Shown: in pieces, positions 1 through 11,055 of the stretch
Numbering within the stretch: position 1 is the stretch's first letter
Layout of the letters: each line of letters starts with the position of its first letter
Origin: Hemerocallis citrina
Taxonomy: Eukaryota; Streptophyta; Magnoliopsida; Asparagales; Asphodelaceae
Assembly (NCBI GenBank): GCA_017893485.1
Contig: CM030364.1
Coordinates: 205,992,762 to 206,056,761, forward strand
Direction: 5' to 3'
Length of the DNA: 64,000 bases
Notes under the pieces: model-generated
Databases searched by the model: none
Seen by the model: the letters and a program-made list of their open reading frames with translations, nothing else
Told to the model about the DNA's origin: nothing
Made by a program: the position numbers and the translations under genes

Positions 1-253
1 TATATTTTTTTAGCCTTTTATGTTTATGGGGGCATGATAGTAAAAAGCTGCCAAAATGGAGCTTTGCTTAATAATAGTATAGATAATGTTTTCACCATAA
101 TCGTCCTCATGACCATTTCCTCCGTAGAGAACAAATTAGTTTTTTTTAGGTTGACTTTTCATCTTAAATTGATCGATTCCTTGGCAAATTAACCATCCTC
201 CTCATGACTATTTCCTTCACAAATTTTTTGCACGACTATTAATGTATATATAA
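1..253. other. AT-rich flank, no gene seen
   Basis: Low-GC sequence with no convincing coding frame. A loose direct repeat of a short stretch (around 105-120 and 206-225, both reading roughly CCTCATGACYATTTCCT) is the only pattern seen. Confidence 0.4.
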
Positions 254-467
254 GAGCATCAGTATTTATTGACTTTTTACCCAAATTTTGTAAAATTTGA
301 GAAAAAAAGCATCGCAGTCGTTGGCCAAATACCTAAAATTTGGGTTCAAGAGCTACAGTGGTCGGCTATATTTGGAAGGAGAAATGACAATTGCCAAAAT
401 ATAGCAAACGAAAGATCATCTTTCATCCGTTGAAAAAAAAAAAGTTCTCGTCTCTTCTAAATCTATA

Positions 468-1023
468 TGATACGGTTTATTTTTGGGGGGTGTGGATGCA
501 CCAGTTGTGATTCTTCTCGATTTGTTTTGGTGGATGATGCCTTGGTGCGGACGGTGGCACCGACCCTCAGCTAGGGAAAATGGTTCGGGAGTAGATGTGA
601 GTGAGGCAGAGATTGGAGGCTCAGCTCGGATCTGGAGGCTCGGATCCGGAGTCTCGTGTACCTGCACATGGTCTAGAAACACCGGGGTTGGTCCCGGTGG
701 CAGACCCTTCGACGATCTAGTCAGCTACTGAAAGAGAGTAACAGTAACTATGGTTTGAGAGGGAAAAGATGGATTACCTTGAGAAGGGGTAGAGGGTCTG
801 GTATTTATAGGAGAAGCAAACCGGGTCTGGACCCATTTGGCGCCGGGTCTGGACCCGGTTGCCCGTAGGCCTGACGTGGCAGAAGCCCAAGCGGTATAGG
901 GCTGACGTGGCATGGGCCCAGGGTGGTTTAGGGCTGATGTGGCAGATCCGGATGATCCGGCGGTGCACGCTCTTTGAGGGGATCCTGTGGCCCAGGAGGG
1001 GCCACGTCATCTGACCCATATCA
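468..1023 (-). repeat. Tat-1 3' LTR
   Basis: 556 bp, starting TGATACGG and ending CCATATCA on the plus strand. It aligns along its length with 14708-15276 but has a longer GGAGGCTC-rich stretch near 620-655 and lacks about 40 bp present near 15160-15200 of the partner. The minus strand has a TATAAATA box near 800-808. Confidence 0.92.
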
Positions 1024-1039
1024 GGAGCCCCCAACTCCT
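1024..1039 (-). other. Tat-1 polypurine tract
   Basis: On the minus strand the bases just inside the 3' LTR read AGGAGTTGGGGGCTCC. The same GGAGTNGGGGGC core lies at the matching place in Tat-2 (48361-48376) and Tat-3 (44847-44862), as expected of the plus-strand DNA primer. Confidence 0.75.
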
Positions 1040-1179
1040 AGAGGGCTGGGTGACCCAGCCGTGTAGGAGTGGTCCTTTGCCTCTGTAGGAAGAGCAGGGT
1101 GGTGTGTATGGTGAGGAATAGGGTCTGTATCGTCTAGAAGAGGCTAGGGGTAGGGTGAAGGGATCCCCTATTAGAGTCG

Positions 1180-1690
1180 TGCGGAGTGCTGGGCGTAGAA
1201 GAGTCGGAGCTCAGTTTGCCGAGCATCGAGGATCGGTGGATGAGCCCCTAGTTTGTTGGAAAAGCGAGGGGGCATCGAGATCTGTTGAGTAGGGGCTCGC
1301 TTAGCCAAGCGTAGCGGGTTGGTGGATGAGCCCCTCACTTGTTGGAAAAGCAAGGGAATGTCAAGATCTGTCGAGTAGGGGCTCGCTTAGTCGAGCATCG
1401 AGGGTCGGTGGATGAGCCCCTCACTTGTTGGAAAAGCAAGGGGACGTCGAGATCTGTCAAGTAGGAGCTCGCTTGTCGATCATCGAGGGTCGGTAGACGA
1501 GCCCCTCCCTTGTTGGAAAAGCAAGGGGTCGTCGAGATCTGTTGAGTAGGGACTCGCTTAGCCGAGCATCAAGGATCGGTGGACGAGCCCCTCACTTGTT
1601 GGAAAAGCAAGGGGACGTCGAGATCTGCCGAGTAAGGGGTCTTTTTGCCGAGCGTCGAGGGTCGGTAGACGAGCCCCTCACTTGTTTGGA
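1180..1690. repeat. Tat-1 tandem array a, about 86-bp units
   Basis: About six units of 85-87 bp, recognisable by GGTCGGTGGATGAGCCCCT near 1230, 1315, 1401, 1488, 1575 and 1660. Each unit contains an inverted pair around TTGGAAAAG (for example CCCTTG with CAAGGG near 1507-1527). The array lies between the polypurine tract and the promoter of the antisense gene. Confidence 0.85.
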
Positions 1691-2640
1691 AAGAGGAGGA
1701 TTTTGGGGCTCGCGGTGCCATCCGAGCTCCGAGCTTCCTGTTGAATAGAGAAGGATTTTGGGGCTCACTGTGCCATCCGAGCTCCGAGCCTCCTGTTGAA
1801 TAGAGGAGGATTTTGGGGCCCGCGGTGCCATCCGAGCTCCAAGCCTCCGGTGAAATAGAGGAGGATTTTGGGGCTCACGGTGCCATCTGAGCTCCGAGCC
1901 TCCTGTTGAATAGAGAAGGATTTTGGGGCTCGTGGTGCCATCCGAGATCCAAGCCTCCTGTTGAATAGAGGAGGATTTTGGAGCTCGCGGTGCCATCCGA
2001 GATTCGAGCTTCCTGTTGAATAGAGGAGGATTTTGGGGCTCGCGGTGCCATTCGAGCTCTGAGCCTCCTGTTGAACAGAGGGGGATTTTGGGGCTCGCAG
2101 TGCCATCCGAGCTCCGAGCCCCCAAAACTTGTGGGAGCTTCAGAGTGGTTTGTCACCGGTGGGACGGTACATTGGTAATGGTGGCCGAATGGAATCTAAT
2201 GATTTCATTTCATTTAATGCTTGGGGTATAGAAGCTTCTGTGGCTCGCGGTGACATCCGAGCTTCGAGCCTCCTGTTGAATAGAGGAAGATTTTGGGGCT
2301 CGCGGTTCCATCTGAGGTCCGAGCCTCCTGTGAAATAGAGGAGGACTTTGGGGCTTGCGGTGCCATTCGAGCTCCGAGCCTCCTGTGAAATAGAGAGCAC
2401 TTTGGGGCTCGCGATGCCATTCGAGCTCCGAGCCTCCTGTGAAGATAGAGGAGGACTTTGGGGCTCGCGGTGCCATCCGAGCTCCGAGCCTTCGGTGAAA
2501 TAGAGGAGGATTTTGAGGCTCGCGGTACCATCCGAGCTCCGAGCCTCATGTGAAAATAGGGGAGGACTTTAGGGCTCGTGGTGCTATCCGAGCTCCGAGC
2601 CTCCTGTGAAATAGAGGAGGACTTTAGAGCTCATGGTGTT
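1691..2640. repeat. Tat-1 tandem array b, about 58-bp units
   Basis: Roughly fourteen units of 55-60 bp built on GAGGAGGATTTTGGGGCTCG and a CCGAGCTCCGAGCCTCCT half, with a non-repeat interruption around 2115-2235. Within a unit AGGAGG pairs with CCTCCT and GGCTCG with CGAGCC, giving a nested hairpin. Long reading frames across the array on both strands are a by-product of the unit length and are not genes. Confidence 0.85.
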
Positions 2641-2824
2641 ATTCGAGCATCGAGCCTCCCGACTTGTTGGAAAATCCTGGGGGCATTGGGATAATTTTTT
2701 GTTGATTGCTGACGTCATGTGCGCAAGAATCGAAGTGACTTTAGATCTTAGCGGTCGTTGGATCTTGATGATTAAGATCCAATGGCCAGATCTTTTCGCG
2801 AAATCGATGGGTCTCTTTCTCCAT

Positions 2825-2832
2825 TATAAATA
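2825..2832 (+). promoter_or_regulatory. TATA box of the Tat-1 antisense gene
   Basis: TATAAATA is followed by a pyrimidine-rich leader and by the ATG at 2977, about 150 bp downstream. Tat-2 has TATAAAT at 50228 with its ATG also about 149 bp downstream. The shared motif and spacing support a real core promoter running against gag-pol. Confidence 0.65.
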
Positions 2833-2976
2833 CCCCCCTTTCCACTTTTCTTTCTTTCATTTCGTTTCTTTTATTTTCCACCTTTCAAGGACAGGGTTTC
2901 TTACTTGCTGTCGGCAACCTTTTTCCGGTCATCTACCCGTAAGTGCGATACTTCAGGTTAGTATTTCTGACTCGTA

Positions 2977-5329
2977 ATGTCGCGCTCCCAGTCCGGCTCC
3001 GAGGTAAGCTTGTCAGGCCATTCCGAGAAGGAAGCTGAGTCTCCAGAGACGTCTTGGTCCTTGGGAAACTATGGGATAAAAGAGGAGGTTCTGACAGACC
3101 CAGGGTCGGATGGTGGGGATGATGTGGTCTTCGTCGTGTGGCCCTTGAGATCCCGTAAGCCGGGGAAGGAGCCTGTGGATGAGGGCGAGGAGGAGGAGGA
3201 AGAGGAGGATGACGACGAAGAGCATGACTCCGAGGGAGAGGAAGATGTTGAGGATGAGGAGGGTGACGAGGAGGAGCAGGATAATGAGGAGGAGCAGGAC
3301 CCCGAGGGGGAGGGCGCTGTTGAGGACGAGAAAGACCCCGAGGGGAATCAGGGGGAGCCCGATCGGGGAGCCGGGGAGGGTGCTGCTCGATGAGGTGCGG
3401 GGGAAGGCACCGCAGGTTTGGCAGCCGAGGGTGTGGATGATCTCCCCCCTCTGCCACCTCTGTCGACACCGTCTCCTGAGAGGAAGGCTCGTCCTCGTAG
3501 GAAGAACAGAAAGTTGAGCCTTCCGAATAGCCCCCTCCCTCAGACAAATATGCTCCTCGACCAAGGTTCGAGTTTGCCCCGATCACCTTCAAAAATCCGG
3601 GGTCGACTAGGATGTACCCTGAAGATGTTAAGGATCTCGACCCTCTTCCCTCAGTGCCGAGTGACGCGAGTAGGGTGAAGATCAGGATGGATGGTATTCA
3701 ATGCGCCTTGAAGGCGGACTATCTGCACATCTTGAGGGCGGCCTACTTCATTCCCAAGGAGTTCGAGCTTCTGATTCCGAGCCCCGGCATTCGCCCAACT
3801 ACTGCTCTCGCGTCGGGGTACTGTTTTTTCCCCGAGGATGCTTTTATCTCGGGGCTCAGGCTGCCGCTGCACCCCTTCATTAAGAGGGTCTTGAATTGGG
3901 CGAAGCTAAGCCCGATGCAGTACGGCCCTAACTTTTGGAAGCACCTGGTCTGCTTCATTTTGAAGTGTCAAGAGAAGGGGGTCAAGTCGAGGCTGACGTA
4001 CTTCCGCACCATTTTGGGGATTAGCTCGTTGGGCGATACGGAGGAGATTTTCTACTTCTTGCCCATGCCTCATAAAAAGGTGATGCACGACCATCCAGAC
4101 TCCATCAAAGGGTGGAAAGAGAAGTATGTTATAGTCCGGAGCGAGAAGACTTAGGGGATTCCCACCGCTTGGAACTTTTTCAAGCCGAACCATAAGCCTC
4201 CGAAGCGCAGCGAGCTGACGGAGAAAGAGTGGGTGAAGGTGGAGAAGATCATCAGGGGGCATAGTATAGGGTGGCCTCGAGTGACGGAGATGCATCTGTC
4301 CCGAGCCGGACTGAGCCCAGCCGACCCTAGTATGTTTCTGTTCTGAATTTTTGTATCTTTCTGCCTTCGTGTTAATGTTAGCCTCTCTTCTTCTATTTTT
4401 GTAGAGATGACGGCCAAGCAGCTCGACGACAGGTGGGCCTTGTTGGAGGTTGCCACCCAAAGGAGAGCGGAGAGAGAGAAGAAGGCAAAGCAGGATGCGA
4501 CGACGGCTGCTCAGGGCATGGGGTCCAGCAAGGGACCGACCTCGGAGGTCGTGGAGCCATCCCCGAAGAGGTCCAAGAAGCACCACCACACGCCGAGGGC
4601 ATCTAGAGAGGCAGGGGGAAGCTCGGGCAGTAAGAAAACCTCCGAGGTTCCGGAGCAGAGGCTTCCCCCAACTCGGCCCATAGCCGCACAAATGGTGGGA
4701 CAACAGGGACTTCGGCCGCATGCTCCTGATTAGTCAGTTGTCGCAGGGGACTCCCTGTTTGAAGGTCCCATGTCCATTGAGGTGGTCAGGAACATCGCCA
4801 CCAAGTGAGACCGCATGGCGCTGGCAATGCAGACGTCTGAGATGGCCTTTATGTGGTGGTCCCAGGCACAAATCTCGGTGAGTGTTTGTGACCTTGTATT
4901 GAGTTTAGATTCTAGGATTTTTCTAACCTTTCCTTCCTCAGACAGGCGATGCTTCACGGGCAGCACTTTCAGAAGTGCTTGGAGAAGGAGATCTTCATCG
5001 AGAGGAGGAACGCAGAGAAGTATCTCCGCGAATTAAACAAGACGACAGACGAGCTAAAGGAGGCTCAGAGCATGGAGGCCGTCCACGAGGCCCAGCTGGT
5101 CTCAATGGTCGAGCACCATAAGGCGGACGTGGAGCACCTCAATGAGAAGGCCTGGGTGGAGGCGGAGAAGGCGAAAAAGGCCATGGTGGAGGTGGAGATC
5201 ACGATGGCGAATGCTCTGATCCTGGCGCAGGACGAGGCCTATGACAGGGCCAAGGAGCATTTTCGGCTGATCAATCCGGACAAGAGGGTGACCACCTCTA
5301 CTACAACTGGCAGCCGGAGCATCCGCTGA
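2977..5329 (+). pseudogene. Tat-1 antisense gene A, decayed (gypsy-associated domain plus coiled coil)
   Basis: Three exons: 2977-4329, 4405-4877 and 4946-5329, with GT-AG introns of 75 and 68 bp at the same places and phases as in the Tat-2 copy (50377-52504). Exon 1 encodes a very acidic stretch (near 3180-3350), then a domain around 3710-4140 with SGLRLPLHPF, YGPNFWK and HPDSIKGWKEKYVI. This matches the Tat-2 copy and, from memory, the family called putative gypsy type transposon (Pfam Transposase_28). Exon 3 is charged and heptad-like, a likely coiled coil. The gene is broken: TGA at 3391-3393, a frameshift near 3600, TAG at 4152-4154 where Tat-2 has tryptophan, and stops at 4731 and 4806. 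The domain's biochemical role is unknown. Confidence 0.75.
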
Positions 5330-5570
5330 CACCCGGTGGCGAGGAGATGGGGGGCGACCCGGTTGACGAAGAGGTGCCACCCCCCCCCCCCCCCTCTCAA
5401 GCATAGTTTAGGTTTTTCTTTTTTGCTTTTGTATATGCTTTGCACGGACTGGCCATCGCATTTTGTAGCATAATTTTTGAAACTAATGAAAGATAAATTT
5501 TGGCCGATGCTCCATAACTTGCTTTTTTAGTCTTTTTTGTGACTTGTTGTTTCTCTCATCTTTTTGATAG

Positions 5571-6113
5571 GCGCACGAGGTCTTGGGTGCCGACCCTATT
5601 TCCGTCGAGGCCTTCTGGGTCAAAGCGGGTCCGGAGGCCATGGAGGCGGCTCTGGCTCGCCAACGAAAACAAGCTCGGGACCGAGCGGCCGCTGTGAATT
5701 ATTTCTTGAACAAGTCTAGGGAGCTCATCTTGGAGGTCGCTCGTCTAAAGAAATCCATAGCCGACCGGGACTGGTGGGTAATCGAGACGAACTGGTCGAT
5801 CTCAGATACCTCGAGTGGGCGGTCGGCTTCGGAGTCTTTCCTTCGTAAGGCTATAGTTGAGAAAGAGTTGGAGATCTACAGGTTGAAGCTGATGCTAAGC
5901 GCCGGTTTGAACGAGGGGGCGAGCAATTCGGTATTAGGACCATCTCCGATCTTTATATTGGAGAGGGCCCAGCCTGATGATGCGGGAAGCTCGGTAGCGG
6001 GGGAGCCTTCCCCGGTCAGGCAGGCCGAGCATGAGAGGGAACCCGAAGGAAGCGCTGAATTTGAGTTTGTATATTTTCATTCTATTTGTGCCGCTGTTAC
6101 CAGCGCACGATGA
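5571..6113 (+). CDS. Tat-1 antisense gene B, coiled-coil protein (5' end uncertain)
   Basis: An open frame of about 180 codons follows a pyrimidine-rich tract ending in TAG at 5570, which looks like a splice acceptor. There is no ATG at its beginning, so it is probably a downstream exon. The product is rich in Ala, Glu, Arg and Leu with heptad-like spacing (around 5640-5900) and an acidic tail, as in the Tat-2 gene B at 52654-53682. No catalytic motif is seen. It could be a second gene or an alternative last exon of gene A; between them lies an AT-rich stretch (5400-5510) that resembles a 3' end. Confidence 0.5.
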   Translation, partial: AHEVLGADPISVEAFWVKAGPEAMEAALARQRKQARDRAAAVNYFLNKSRELILEVARLKKSIADRDWWVIETNWSISDTSSGRSASESFLRKAIVEKELEIYRLKLMLSAGLNEGASNSVLGPSPIFILERAQPDDAGSSVAGEPSPVRQAEHEREPEGSAEFEFVYFHSICAAVTSAR

Positions 6114-6818
6114 GTAATAATAAAAAGAACTCCCGACTTCTTAAACCTTGACAATTTCATTGAGTAAGAATTGTTGCCGGGCTCGACCTTGCAGGGGGGT
6201 CGCTGCCGAGGTGGAAGACAACGCGGTTACTTTGAGAAGGCAGCACATGAGCAGCGGCATTTCGCCTCTCGATAATCATTAATGGTGACGTTACACCTTC
6301 CGATATGCATTAAGGGCGACGTTTCACCTTCCATCGTTTGGGATTTCCAGACGCAATAACTGTGCTTCTCAGGGGGCTATATAACCCCCCTCCGCTCCTT
6401 GTTGGTGGTCAGGAATTGAGATTGGCTGATCTGCCATTTGATTTGGGTGCCTGCCGAAGGCGGGCGCCCCAAAATTAGAACTTTGGTCTGAGGGCTCCAG
6501 ATTGGTGGTGCACCAATCACCCTCGAACAGTTCAGGGTTTTAGCCTTGAGGGTCGTAAGACCCCGGGTTGTTCGTTGGTGAGTGGTGGGCAGATCAATTG
6601 ATTCAGAGGCTCGAGGATCGGAGAGAGCCTTAATCGGTGGCTCCCCTGCCGCCCTCGAACAATTCGGGGTTTTGGCTTTTGAAAACTACAAACCCCGAGT
6701 TGATCGCGGGTGAGAGGAGGGTCAAACAACGACTCGAAGCTCGGGGTGTTTGCTGAAGGCGGGCGCCCTAAACCTTGATAAAAATTTTGCTGAAGTGGTC
6801 ATGGCGGAAGGTCGCCGC
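6114..6818 (+). other. Spacer after antisense gene B, with TATA-like palindrome and a two-copy repeat
   Basis: AATAATAAAAA just after the stop of gene B could serve as a polyadenylation signal. At about 6363-6382 a TATATAA core sits between G and C runs (GGGGGCTATATAACCCCCC), which looks like a core promoter. Around 6520-6600 and 6650-6735 a degenerate 130-bp block with CCCTCGAACA is repeated twice. No reading frame is supported. Confidence 0.45.
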
Positions 6819-8465
6819 CGAGCGTATCGGTCGAATGGCTTTAAAGAAAGCCACGGCCTTACTCGGGGTTGACGACGAGCCCCCACACTTGTTCTTGGGA
6901 AGACGGTATGGGTGTAGCTAGCGGTTGCCACCGTGCACATAGGTTGGTGGGCTTGAAGAAGCCCAAACCATGCTAGGGGCAGATGCCGAGCTCCCACACC
7001 GAGGAGAAAGCCGGTAATGGGCATAGATGAACGTAGTCGCCGAGCGTATCGGTCGAGTGGCTTTGAAAAAAGCCACGGCCTTGCTCGGAGTTGACGACGA
7101 GCCCCGACACTTGTTCTCAGGAAGACGGTACAGGTATAGCTGGCGATTGTTGCCGTGCACATAGGTTGATGGGTTTGAAGAAGTCCAAATCATGCTAGGG
7201 GCAGATGCCGAGCCCCCACATCGAGGAGAAAGCCGGTAATGGGCGTAGCTGAACGTAGTCACCGAGCATATCGGTCCAGTGGCTTTGAAGAAAGCCACGG
7301 CCTTGCTCGAGGTCGACGACGAGCCCCCACACTTGTTCTCAGGAAGACGGTATGGGTGTAGCTGGCGGTTGCCACTGTGTGCATAGGTTTATGGGCTTGA
7401 AGAAGCCCAAACCATGCTAGGGCAGATGCCAAGCCCCCACACCGGGGAGAAAGCCAGTAATGGGTATAGCTGAACGTAGTCACCGAGCGTATCGGTTGAG
7501 TGGCTTTGAAAAAAGCCACGGCCTTGCTCGGGGTCGATGACGAGCCCCCAAACTTGTTCTCAGGAAGACGGTACAGGTGTAGCTGGCGGTTGCCACCGTG
7601 CGCATAGGTTGATGGGCTTGAAGAAGCCCAAACTATGCTAGGGGCAGATGCCGAGCCCCTACACCGGGGAGAAAGCTGGCAATGGGCGTAGCTGAACGTA
7701 GTTGCCGAGCGTATCGGTCGAGTGGCTTTGAAGAAAGCCACGGCCTTGCTTGGGGTCGACGACGAGCCTCCACACTTGTTTTCAGGAAGACGGTACGGGT
7801 GTAACTGGCAATTGCCACCGTGCGCATAGGTTGATGGGCTTGAAGAAGCCCAAACCATGCCAGGGGAAGATGCTGAGCCCCCACACCGGGGAGAAAGCTG
7901 GTAATGGGCGTAGCTGAACGTAGTCGCCGAGCATATCGGTCGAGTGGCTTTGAAGAAAGCCACAGTCTTGCTCGGGGATGACGACGAGCCCCCACATTTG
8001 TTCTCAGGAAGACGATACAGGTGGTGTAGCTAGCGGTTGCCGCCGTGCACATAGGTTGATGGGATTGAAGAATTCCAAACCATGCTTGGGGCAGATGCCG
8101 AGCCCCCATACCGGGGAGAAAGCCGGTAATGGGCGTAGTTGAACGTAGTCGCCGAGTATATCGATCGAGTGGCTTTGAAGAAAGCCATGGCCTTGCTCGG
8201 AGTCGACGACGAGCCCCCATAGTTGTTCTCAGGAAGACGATATAGGTGTAGCTGGCGGTTGCCGCCGTGTGCATAGGTTGATGGGCTTGAAGAAGCCCAA
8301 ACCAAGCTAGGGGCAGATGCCGAGCCCCCACACCGGGGAGAAAGCCGGTAATAGGCGTAGCTGAACGTAGTCGCCGAGCGTATCGGTCGAGTGGCTTTGA
8401 AGAAAGCCACGGCCTTGCTCGGGGTCGACGACGAGTCCCCACACTTGTTCTCAGGAAGGCAATAC
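6800..8465. repeat. Tat-1 tandem array c, 222-bp units
   Basis: Seven and a half units with very regular spacing; the CGAGCRTATCGG landmark falls near 6819, 7041, 7263, 7484, 7706, 7928, 8153 and 8375. Each unit carries several hairpins: GTGGCTTT-GAAG-AAAGCCAC, GGGCTT-GAAG-AAGCCC and CGGT-TGCC-ACCG. The long minus-strand frames across the array come from the unit length being divisible by three and are not genes. Confidence 0.92.
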
Positions 8466-8474
8466 GGGTGTAGT

Positions 8475-9080
8475 CGAGCGCCGAGCCGTAAGCCTATAAG
8501 GGAAGCTTTTCAGGCTCGCGGTGCTATCCGAGTGCCGAGCCGTAAGCTTGTAAGGGAAGCTTTTTAGGCTTGCGGTGCTATCCGAGGGCCGAGCCGTAAG
8601 TTTGTAAGGAAATCTTTTCGGGTTCGCGGTGCTATCCGAGTGCCGAGCCGGAAGCTTGTAAGGGAAGCTTTTCACGCTCGCGGTGTTATCCGAGCACCGA
8701 GCCACAAGCTTGTAAGGAAAGCTTTTCAGGCTCGTGGTGCTATCCTTGCATCGAGCTGCAAGCTTATAAGGGAATCTTTTCAGGCTCGCGGTACTATCCG
8801 AGCGTCGAGCCGCAAGTGTAAGGGAAGCTTTTCAGGCTCGCGGTGCTATCCGAGCGCCGAGCCGCAAGCTTGTAAGGGAAGCTTTTCAGGCTCGCGGTGC
8901 TGTCCGAGCGCCGAGCTGCAAGCTTGTAAAGGAAGCTTTTCAGGCTCACGGTGCTATCCGAGCGCCGAGACATAAGCTTGTAAGGGAAGCTTTTCAGGCT
9001 CGCGGTGCTATCCGAGCGCCAAGCCGTAAGCTTGTAAGGGAAGCTTTTCAGGCTCGTGTTACTATCCGAGCATCGAGCCC
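8475..9080. repeat. Tat-1 tandem array d, 54-bp units
   Basis: About eleven units of 54 bp, each with GGTGCTATCCGAG and usually two AAGCTT sites around GTAAGGG. Two stems are visible per unit: GGCTCG with CGAGCC, and AAGCTT with AAGCTT. The array ends about 140 bp before the pol stop codon. Confidence 0.9.
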
Positions 9081-9222
9081 GAAACATGTTTTTAATGAGA
9101 ACCAATACGAAGCCAAAACTTGTTTTAAGAAAGCTAGCATAATTACAACATATTTGATCATTACAAAAAACAAGGCATGACGTGCCGATTACACTCCTCA
9201 AAATTTACATGGGCTGTAGAGG

Positions 9223-11052
9223 CTAACCTTCCCCTTCTAGGAATTTGATGAGGTGCTCTGCGTTTCAGGGCCTCTTGACTACCTTGCCCTCTGGATTGGT
9301 TAGGCGGTACGTCCCTGGGTGCACCACCCCCGATACCTTGTATGGACCCTCCCAGTTTGGAATCAGTTTTCTCTTTTGGCCGGGGTTGGATACCGCCAGC
9401 TTCCGGAGGACGAGATCTCCGAGCTTGATGTCGGTGGGATGCACCTTTTTGTTGTAGAACCTTTCGATCCTCTGTTGGTAGATGGGCGGACTTCTCCTTG
9501 ACCTCGTCTATGAGGTCCAAGTCGGCTCGTAGCTGTGTAGAGTTGCTTGCTTCATCGAAGGCCCTGATCCGGGGTGAAGTGATCCCGATCTGTAGGGAAA
9601 TGATGGCCTCCGTGCCGTACGTTAGATTGAATGGCGACACTCCCGTGGGGATCCTCTTTGTGGTTCGGTGGGCCCAGAGAACGCTCGGAAGCTCATCGAC
9701 CCATAACTCCTTGGAAGAGTTATCGAGTCGCTTTTTAAGACTGTCAAGAATTTGGTGGTTCACGTTCTCGGCCTGACCATTTGACTGCGGGTGGCATACT
9801 GAAGAAAAACACTGATGGATCCAGAGATCTTCGTAGAACCTTTGGAAATGTTTACCTGCGAACTGAGTCCCATTGTCAGTAATGAGCACCTGTGGGATCC
9901 TGAACCGACAGACGATGTGGCTAACGGCTCGGCCTCGATCCACTTTGTGAAGTAATCGATTGCCACTATGAGAAACTTTTATTGGCCCGTTGCCTTTAGA
10001 AATGGGCCTACCAGATCCATCCCCCACATTGCAAAGGGGGTCGGACTGGCCATGGAACGGAGGTTTGCTTACGCAGCCCTTTTGACGGGGAAGAATCGTT
10101 GACAGGGGCCACACTTCTTCACAAGGGCGATGGCGTCTTGCAACATCATGGGCCAGTAGTACCCGTGGTTCAAAGCCTTTCGCACGAGCGAGCGGCTTCC
10201 CATATGGCACCCGCCGATTCCCTCATGTAGCTCCTTGAGAGCGTACTTTGCTTCATGGGGGATTAGGGAGCAGAGGTAGGATCTTCTGTCTATTGTTGTG
10301 TATGACCTTTTGAAGAGGGTCGCGTTGATCACGGCGAACCTTTCTGAACGGACCCTGACCTGCCTCACTTCGGCTCGGTCTTCGGGGAGCTCTCCCTTGA
10401 TTAGAAATTTCTTGATAAGAGTGGTCCAGTTGGCAGAAAGAGCTCCGTCTTCAATGCAGAGAGTCTCGGGGAAGTCTGTACTCAGCTTTAGGAGAACTTC
10501 GATCAGGACGGTGCGATCGAGGCCTTCGAAGGAAGAGGAAGCCAACTTCGACAGAGCGTCGGCCTGAGAATTCTGCTCCCTGGGGATCCTTAAGACCGCC
10601 GACTCATCAAAGGATGTCAATAGCCGTTGGACCACGGCCAGGTACTTGATCATCCGATCGTCACGGGCCTCATACTCTTCGGTGATCTGGTTGACCACGA
10701 GCTGAGAGTCACTGAAGGCCCTGATCTGTCTGGCATCGGCCTGATGCGCCAGGGTTAGCCTGGCGATCATGGCCTTGTACTCAGCCTCGTTGTTAGAGGC
10801 CGAAAAATTGAGGCGGAGGCAATATTGAAGGAGAAAACCATCGGGACCCCGCAGAATGATGCCCGCACCACTCCCCGCTTCGCAGGGGAAACCATCGACG
10901 TAAACTTCCCACGTCTGGTCGGTTTCCTTACTTTCGGGTTGCTCGGAGATGGTGCATTCTGTGATGAACTCGGCGAGGGCCTGCCCTTTGATGGTCGTCC
11001 TTGGCTGATAGCCGATGTCGTATTGACTGAGCTCGATCGACCATTTGACTAG
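9223..11052 (-). pseudogene. Tat-1 pol, archaeal-type RNase H and integrase
   Basis: The 5' part (to about 10770 and down to 10069) encodes the archaeal-type RNase H ([30 protein letters not shown]) and the integrase zinc-binding region (LHEGIGGCH and CGPCQR). The integrase core follows in pieces: [23 protein letters not shown] and SNGQAENVN carry the core sequence, the second catalytic Asp and the Glu. At least two frameshifts and a small deletion near 9905-9925 separate these pieces, and another frameshift lies before the natural stop at 9223-9225. Not functional as read. Confidence 0.85.
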
Positions 11053-11055
11053 TCA

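Noticed and set aside
1592..2549. Several overlapping minus-strand open frames of 90-180 codons with repeated ARSSDGTASPK-like peptides
   Set aside because: They are read-through of the 58-bp tandem array in several frames, with no independent coding evidence.
2933..3592. Pro/His-rich minus-strand frame opposite the acidic part of Tat-1 antisense gene A
   Set aside because: The composition is the mirror of GAG/GAC codons on the other strand.
6722..8442. Minus-strand open frames up to 270 codons with repeated GARRRPRARPW and FSYAHYRLSPRCG-like peptides
   Set aside because: The 222-bp unit is a multiple of three, so any frame without a stop in one unit stays open through the array; two different frames are open at once.
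6800..8465. CRISPR-like array of regular repeats
   Set aside because: Units are contiguous without unique spacers, lie in a plant retrotransposon and have no associated genes.
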